Positions 32,080 to 32,183 of a DNA stretch of 32,183 bases are shown here, piece after piece (within the stretch, counting starts at the first letter, position 1; each line of letters starts with the position of its first letter). The translations under genes and the position numbers were made by a program. The DNA comes from Bacillota bacterium (GTDB lineage: Bacteria > Bacillota_E > JAJZYS01 > JAJYTV01), in contig JAJZVM010000039.1 in NCBI GenBank assembly GCA_021845645.1, positions 1 to 32,183 on the forward strand, written 5' to 3'. Under the pieces are notes generated by a model, which was not told the origin of the DNA, searched no databases, and worked only from the letters and a program-made list of their open reading frames with translations.

Positions 32080-32183
32080 GGCTGGGGGGACGCCGCGGCG
32101 GCCCGGGCTTCGCGACCGGAAGGGTCAGGCGGCGGTGGAGCTTGCCCTGATCCTTCCGGTTCTCGTCCTCCTGCTAGATCGGA
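32048..32183 (+). CDS. TadE/TadG-like pseudopilin, N-terminal fragment cut by window end
   Basis: A frame following the pilin reads GLRDRKGQAAVELALILPVL then VLLL, the N-terminal membrane segment typical of TadE/TadG pseudopilins (GQAxVEfALvlPvLLlLl). The first available start is GTG at 32048, overlapping the pilin gene by 32 bases with GGCGGGAAG before it; no later ATG, GTG or TTG lies before the motif. The last 8 bases are probably adapter, so only residues up to about LLL are genuine. The rest of the tad locus (RcpC, TadA-C) would follow outside. Confidence 0.6.
   Translation, partial: MSSTVSRTASKAGGTPRRPGLRDRKGQAAVELALILPVLVLLLDR
32176..32183. other. Probable sequencing-adapter remnant at contig end
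   Basis: The final bases AGATCGGA equal the first 8 bases of the Illumina TruSeq adapter (AGATCGGAAGAGC). They also replace the hydrophobic residues expected next in the TadE-like segment with Asp-Arg. An assembly artefact is more likely than native sequence. Confidence 0.7.

Overview
The window is GC-rich DNA from a bacterium. It is most likely a high-GC member of the Bacillota (Limnochordia, Symbiobacteriia or Thermaerobacter-like lineages). The reasons are frequent TTG and GTG starts with strong GGAGG ribosome sites, two PucR-type regulators, a Lin0512-family protein, a secreted 3D-domain protein, a YqeG phosphatase next to shikimate genes, and a c-di-GMP-I riboswitch before a Flp pilin. 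The genus cannot be read from the sequence alone. Both ends cut through genes and the last 8 bases match the start of the Illumina adapter, so this is probably one whole draft contig.

Layout. Positions 1-2727 (minus strand) hold a DUF917/S-methyl-thiohydantoin-desulfurase-type gene running off the left edge, behind a PucR-like regulator. Positions 2728-6900 are an eroded accessory stretch: a possible serine-recombinase relic, a membrane diguanylate cyclase, a wrecked MNT/HEPN toxin-antitoxin pair, an aspartate/glutamate racemase, and a frameshifted winged-helix (HTH_42) gene. Positions 6927-12586 form a plus-strand catabolic cluster: gamma-glutamyltransferase-like protein, acyl-CoA dehydrogenase, thiolase, short-chain dehydrogenase, and a short alpha-methylacyl-CoA racemase/CoA-transferase III protein. 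This resembles beta-oxidation of a 2-methyl-branched acyl-CoA, without an enoyl-CoA hydratase.

Positions 12587-15984 hold an IS607-type recombinase relic, Lin0512, a secreted 3D-domain protein, a decayed quinone-oxidoreductase gene and a PhzF-family gene. Positions 16062-21365 (minus) carry an amine/beta-alanine-type module: MmsA-like semialdehyde dehydrogenase, class III aminotransferase, PucR regulator, and upstream a PolB-like 3'-5' exonuclease. Positions 21492-24140 encode a two-gene ABC-2 exporter and a GNAT acetyltransferase. Then come asparagine synthetase, a small membrane protein, a rhomboid protease, and the aro locus: YqeG, AroE, AroC, and a fused shikimate kinase/3-dehydroquinate synthase. 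The right end holds a promoter, c-di-GMP-I riboswitch, terminator, Flp pilin and the start of a TadE-like gene, the beginning of a tight-adherence pilus locus.

No complete undescribed system is evident. The strongest signals are the riboswitch-controlled Flp pilin, four or five gene or element relics that can be read residue by residue, an aminotransferase whose expected start codon is ACG, and the AroK-AroB fusion.
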